From: SG8-41 sp035649495
Lineage (GTDB): Bacteria > Pseudomonadota > Gammaproteobacteria > Burkholderiales > SG8-41
Direction of reading: 5' to 3'
DNA: 64,000 nucleotides
NCBI GenBank assembly: GCA_035649495.1
Contig: DASRJL010000107.1
Location: 34,044-98,043, forward strand
The number at the start of each line of letters is the position of its first letter. The first letter of the stretch is position 1. Below the pieces are notes generated by a model that saw nothing but the letters and a program-made list of their open reading frames with translations, searched no databases and was not told where the DNA came from. Shown in pieces: positions 60,643 to 64,000 of the stretch. The translations under genes and the position numbers were made by a program.

Positions 60643-61800
60643 ATGGACGACATCGGCCTCAGCAGTACCGGCAGCGGCAATCACGCCATGCGCGACCGCA
60701 TGGCGATGGGCACGGGCAATGCGCTGAAGATCGGCCTGTTCGGGTCGAACTGCTCCTCCGGCCGCGCGGTCACCAAGGTGCCGGAGCGCTGGACCGGCAA
60801 CTGGGAGGACAATCTCGCGCTCGCCCGCCTCGCTGACGAGGCCGGCATCGAGTTCATGCTGCCGGTCGGCCGCTGGAAGGGCTACGGCGGCGACACGGAC
60901 TACATGGGCACGACGCTCGAGACCATTACGTGGGCGACCGGGCTCCTCGCCAAGACCGAGCGGCTCGTCGCCTTCGGCACCGTGCACGCGCCCCTGTTCC
61001 ATCCGCTCATCGCGGCGAAGCAGATGGTCACCGCCGACCGGATCAGCGGCGGACGATTCGGGCTCAATATCGTGGTCGGCTGGAACGAGGACGAGTTCCA
61101 GATGTTCGGCGTGACGCAGCGCGAGCACGATGCGCGTTACGACTACGCCCAGGAATGGATCGACGCGGTCAAGACCGCCTGGACTGCGCCCGACGACGTC
61201 GACTTCGACGGGCAGTTCATCAAGTTGAAGGCGATCCGCGCCAAGCCCAAGCCTCACGGCGGCACGCGGCCGCTGATCATGAACGCCGGCGCCTCGCCGG
61301 TAGGCCGCGCCTTCGCGATCCGCAACTGCGATGCCTTCTTTACCCAGGCGTCGCGCACCTCGATGGAGGACAACGCCCGGAAGGTGAAGGACGCCAAGGC
61401 GGAGGCAAGGAAGCACGGCCGCGAGCTCGACGTCTACACGGTCGGCGTGGTCACCTGCCGGCGCACCCGGAAGGAGGCCGAGGAATACTACCGCTACGCC
61501 ATGATGGAGGGCGGCGACTGGTCGGCGGTTGACGGCATCCTCAGGAGGAAGAATATCTCGCCAGCAACCGTGGGCCAGGCCGAGTTCGAGCGCGAGCGTC
61601 AGGGCTACGTGAACGGCATGGGCGGCCTCATGATGATAGGCGATCCGGATGAGGTCGCGCAGACGCTCGCCGACTTGAGCCGGGCCGGCGTGCGCGGTAT
61701 CGGGTTCTCGTTCGTCAACTATCTCAAGGAGCTGCCGTTTTTCTGCGACGAGGTGCTGCCGCGGCTCGAGCGCATGGGCATCCGCGAGAAGCGGCGCTGA
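60643..61800 (+). CDS. LLM-class flavin-dependent monooxygenase
   Basis: A 385-residue luciferase-like monooxygenase. LKIGLFGSNCSSG at the N-terminus, ISGGRFGLNIVVGWNEDEF mid-chain (the FMN region), then MNAGASPVGRAFAIRNCDAFF. The pattern is that of RutA-like/alkanesulfonate-type enzymes that use FMNH2. An ATG at 60688 is an alternative start. The substrate is unknown. Confidence 0.92.
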   Translation: MDDIGLSSTGSGNHAMRDRMAMGTGNALKIGLFGSNCSSGRAVTKVPERWTGNWEDNLALARLADEAGIEFMLPVGRWKGYGGDTDYMGTTLETITWATGLLAKTERLVAFGTVHAPLFHPLIAAKQMVTADRISGGRFGLNIVVGWNEDEFQMFGVTQREHDARYDYAQEWIDAVKTAWTAPDDVDFDGQFIKLKAIRAKPKPHGGTRPLIMNAGASPVGRAFAIRNCDAFFTQASRTSMEDNARKVKDAKAEARKHGRELDVYTVGVVTCRRTRKEAEEYYRYAMMEGGDWSAVDGILRRKNISPATVGQAEFERERQGYVNGMGGLMMIGDPDEVAQTLADLSRAGVRGIGFSFVNYLKELPFFCDEVLPRLERMGIREKRR

Positions 61801-61814
61801 AATCCGCTTCGCTG

Positions 61815-61913
61815 AACGTGGAACGTGGAACGTGGAAGGATGAAGGATGACCCGCTGATGCACTCGCTGAAAAAAACTAGGTCATCCTTCCACGTTCATC
61901 CTTCATCCTTTGC
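61815..61913. repeat. GAACGTGG/AAGGATGA repeat with inverted arm (family D, copy 2)
   Basis: GAACGTGG three times, then AAGGATGAAGGATGA (61815-61850); inverted arm GTCATCCTTCCACGTTCATC and CTTCATCCTTT (61885-61910). The two arms can form a long imperfect hairpin around an AAAAAAACTAG spacer. Confidence 0.85.
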
Positions 61914-62023
61914 GGCGTAGCCGCTGGCCGGGTCCTGTCGGCATATCCGGCCTCCTGGATCCGTGGCGAAGCTCGACTTTGGCAGGTAAAACCGGAACGT
62001 TAAGGAAAACCAAGGAGAGGCGA

Positions 62024-62632
62024 GTGCCGATCGACAACTTGTACCACGATGGGATGCGGCGACTTCAGGACCTGCGCGAGACGCGTCCCCTGGCCGATCG
62101 CCTCAACCAGGTCACGGTGCGCGCGGCGTTCACCGACGAAGATCGCGCCTTCATCCAGAGCTGCCCGATGTTCTTCATAGCAACAGCGGATGCTCACGGT
62201 CATCCAGACTGCTCTTACAAAGGGGGCCTGCCTGGATTTGTGAGGATCCTCGACGACCGTACCCTTGCGATTCCGGATTACGATGGCAACGGGATGTACA
62301 GGACGTGGGGCAATGTGCTCGTGAATCCACACATAGGGCTGCTCTTTCTGGACTTCCAGCAGCCGAAGCGCATCCGGGTCAATGGCACGGCGCAGCTTAG
62401 CGAAGACGATCCCTTGCTTGCTGACTGCCCTGGCGCGGTGTTCATGGTGCGCGTCACCGCGACGCAGATCTTTCCGAATTGCCCACGCTACATACACAAG
62501 ATGCAGCTGGTCGAGCACTCGGTGTATGCGCCGCGGCGCTCCTACACGCCTCCGGTTCCTGCGTGGAAGACGTTCGACAGCTTTCGCGATTCCCTTCCTG
62601 CGCGCGATCGTCCAGAGGGGAACGAGAAGTGA
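62024..62632 (+). CDS. Pyridoxamine 5'-phosphate oxidase-fold protein
   Basis: A 202-residue flavin-binding split-barrel protein. The GTG at 62024 is preceded by AAGGAGAGG. FIQSCPMFFIATADAHGHPDCSYKGG is the core signature, with IRVNGTAQL and NCPRYIHKMQLVE further on. Its stop overlaps the start of the dioxygenase gene. Confidence 0.88.
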   Translation: MPIDNLYHDGMRRLQDLRETRPLADRLNQVTVRAAFTDEDRAFIQSCPMFFIATADAHGHPDCSYKGGLPGFVRILDDRTLAIPDYDGNGMYRTWGNVLVNPHIGLLFLDFQQPKRIRVNGTAQLSEDDPLLADCPGAVFMVRVTATQIFPNCPRYIHKMQLVEHSVYAPRRSYTPPVPAWKTFDSFRDSLPARDRPEGNEK

Positions 62633-63444
62633 GTGACGCCGTGTCCTTCATGATACGTCCGCTTTCGGAGGCGCTCGGCGCCGAGGTAGTAGGTCTCGAC
62701 GCGTCCCGCCCAATCGACGAAGCCGCCTTTGCCCGCATTCACAGGGCGCATCTGGACCATCATGTCCTCGTCTTCCGGGACCAGCACCTGACGCCGCAGC
62801 AGCAGATCGACTTTTCGCGGCGGTTTGGCCCGCTCGATGAACATCCGTCCCAGGGTGACGCGCATCTCGCCGGGTATCCCGATATTCTGGTGATCTCGAC
62901 GAAGAAGGAAAACGGCAAGGACGTGGGCATCCGCAATGCGGGGCCCATGTGGCATTCCGACCTGGCCTATCGGGAGCGGCCGTCGCTCGGATCGATGCTC
63001 TACGCGATCGAGTTGCCTGACAGCGGCGGCAACACGGGGTTCGCCAACATGGCCAACGCGTACGAGCGATTACCCGCGCGGCTGAAGGAAGCGGTGGGGA
63101 GCCGGCGGGCGCTGTTCGGCTCGACGCGCAAGCTGTCTTTGCATGCGCATCATCCCGTTTTCCGCACGCATCCCGAGACGGGACGCAAGTCGATTTTCGT
63201 CAACCCGCAGCTCACCAAGGGGATCGACGGGATGGCACCGGCCGAATCGGAAGCATTGCTGGCCGAGATCTACGAACACTGCCGGCGGCCCGAGTTCATC
63301 TACTGGCACGAGTGGCGGCCCGGAGACCTCGTCTTCTGGGACAACCGCTGCGTCCTGCACATTGCCGACCACACCCGGCTCGACGACCCGACTTATATCC
63401 GCCACATGCATCGGACCACGATCGCCGGCGACGTACCGTTTTAG
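62629..63444 (+). CDS. TauD/TfdA-family alpha-ketoglutarate-dependent dioxygenase
   Basis: A 271-residue non-haem iron dioxygenase. The GTG at 62629 overlaps the previous stop as GTGA and has GAGGGGAAC upstream. Iron ligands: H-x-D in MWHSDLAY and a distal His in NRCVLHIAD; 2-oxoglutarate-binding Arg in MHRTTIAGD. It resembles taurine or 2,4-D-type dioxygenases; the substrate is unknown. Coupled to the PNPOx-like gene. Confidence 0.92.
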   Translation: MSDAVSFMIRPLSEALGAEVVGLDASRPIDEAAFARIHRAHLDHHVLVFRDQHLTPQQQIDFSRRFGPLDEHPSQGDAHLAGYPDILVISTKKENGKDVGIRNAGPMWHSDLAYRERPSLGSMLYAIELPDSGGNTGFANMANAYERLPARLKEAVGSRRALFGSTRKLSLHAHHPVFRTHPETGRKSIFVNPQLTKGIDGMAPAESEALLAEIYEHCRRPEFIYWHEWRPGDLVFWDNRCVLHIADHTRLDDPTYIRHMHRTTIAGDVPF

Positions 63445-63581
63445 CCGCTGGCGTTGGAGGCGTTCGAGGCCGCGATTTCCCGCAGGTCCTGTCGAAACGG
63501 CGCTTGGAGCAGCTGACCGGGTCCTGTCGGAACGACCGGCCGCCTTCCCGATTCATGACTGATCTTTATAAAGGGGACACG

Positions 63582-64000
63582 ATGAATTTCAAAGGAAAGA
63601 CAGCTGTGATTGCAGGCGACGCCTGGGGTCTTGGTCACGCAACGGCGCTGATGTTCGCGCGCGAAGGCGCCGAAGTGATTTGCATCGACGACAACACGGA
63701 AATGAAGGATGCGCGCCTTCTGCGCATGGATGAGTTCGGGCTGCCGTATTTTCATGCCGATGTAACCGATGCGGCTCAGGTGCGGGCCGTAGCGAGCGCC
63801 CTGGAAAAAACACTCGCCAAGGTGGACATCCTCTTCAACGTGGCGGGGCGTGATCCGATCCGGCAGACTTTCGAGAAAACGACGTACGAGGCCTGGGTAA
63901 CCATGATCGGGCGCAATCTGTCCTCGGCCTTTCTGTGCGCGCATGCATTTTTACCGTTGATGAAACGAGCCGGTTCCGGCTCCATCATCAATCACGGATC
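63582..64000 (+). CDS. SDR-family oxidoreductase (partial, runs off the right edge)
   Basis: The first 139 codons of a short-chain dehydrogenase. The start (MNFKGKTAVIAG) follows AAGGGGACACG. The nucleotide motif is AGDAWGLGHA, a variant of TGxxxGxG with Asp and Trp in it; NVAG at about 90 replaces NNAG; the window ends within GSIINHG, before the catalytic Tyr. The rest cannot be seen. Confidence 0.85.
   Translation, partial: MNFKGKTAVIAGDAWGLGHATALMFAREGAEVICIDDNTEMKDARLLRMDEFGLPYFHADVTDAAQVRAVASALEKTLAKVDILFNVAGRDPIRQTFEKTTYEAWVTMIGRNLSSAFLCAHAFLPLMKRAGSGSIINHG

Overview
The window is high-GC, gene-dense bacterial DNA that reads as an environmental betaproteobacterium (Burkholderiales-like). 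The main reasons are seven Bug/TctC-type periplasmic solute-binding proteins scattered as single genes, a PEP-CTERM protein, a Pqi operon, topoisomerase IV genes, and many stand-alone catabolic enzymes (amidohydrolases, alpha/beta hydrolases, VOC proteins, GMC dehydrogenase, flavin monooxygenase, TauD-type dioxygenase, acyl-CoA dehydrogenase). This is inferred from gene content; no rRNA or tRNA gene was seen.

Layout. 1-9.7 kb: catabolic genes and two Bug proteins around a secreted caspase-like protein. 9.8-14.5 kb: a two-gene chromate transporter, then a pqiA-pqiA-pqiB-pqiC operon with PqiA split in two. 14.8-28.5 kb: hydrolases, an orphan EncFtn-type ferritin, two class-I-phosphodiesterase-like paralogues, a MazE/MazF-like toxin-antitoxin pair, a short DsrE-family gene with an in-frame UGA, a TauE/SafE exporter, three more Bug proteins, an acyl-CoA dehydrogenase and a 2-hydroxyacid dehydrogenase. 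28.6-37 kb: an MFS transporter, then an operon of a UGSC-type gene with an in-frame UGA, a response regulator and a hybrid sensor kinase, then another Bug protein and further hydrolases. 37.2-46 kb: an EEP-fold phosphatase/nuclease, an FtsH-like protease, a PEP-CTERM protein, and parC/parE. 46-54 kb: secreted hypotheticals, a class III extradiol dioxygenase-like protein, a double SnoaL protein, and a homologue of the UGSC gene's C-terminal half. 54.9-64 kb: a gluconate-dehydrogenase-like operon (subunit 3, GMC flavoprotein, cytochrome c), VOC proteins, a Bug protein, a luciferase-like monooxygenase, a PNPOx-TauD pair and a partial SDR.

The strongest unusual signal is selenocysteine. Two genes that a standard caller would truncate carry an in-frame UGA exactly where their families have a redox Cys (both read U-G-A-C). 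Coding resumes in the same frame with the expected family sequence, and each UGA is followed at the right distance by a hairpin fitting a bacterial SECIS. One is the DsrE-like gene at 18104-18463; the other is a 569-codon UGSC fusion at 32545-34254, joined by a 4-base stop/start overlap to a two-component system. No Sec machinery (selA, selB, selC, selD) lies in the window, so the call depends on the rest of the genome.

The second theme is intergenic architecture. Many spacers are filled by short degenerate tandem repeats, often as two inverted arms, with a different repeat family in different spacers. There is also a REP-like element in three copies with apparently compensatory stems, a 133-bp dispersed repeat in two copies, and a TGTAAAA(N4)CCGAC motif in three copies upstream of the PEP-CTERM gene and of a second exported protein.
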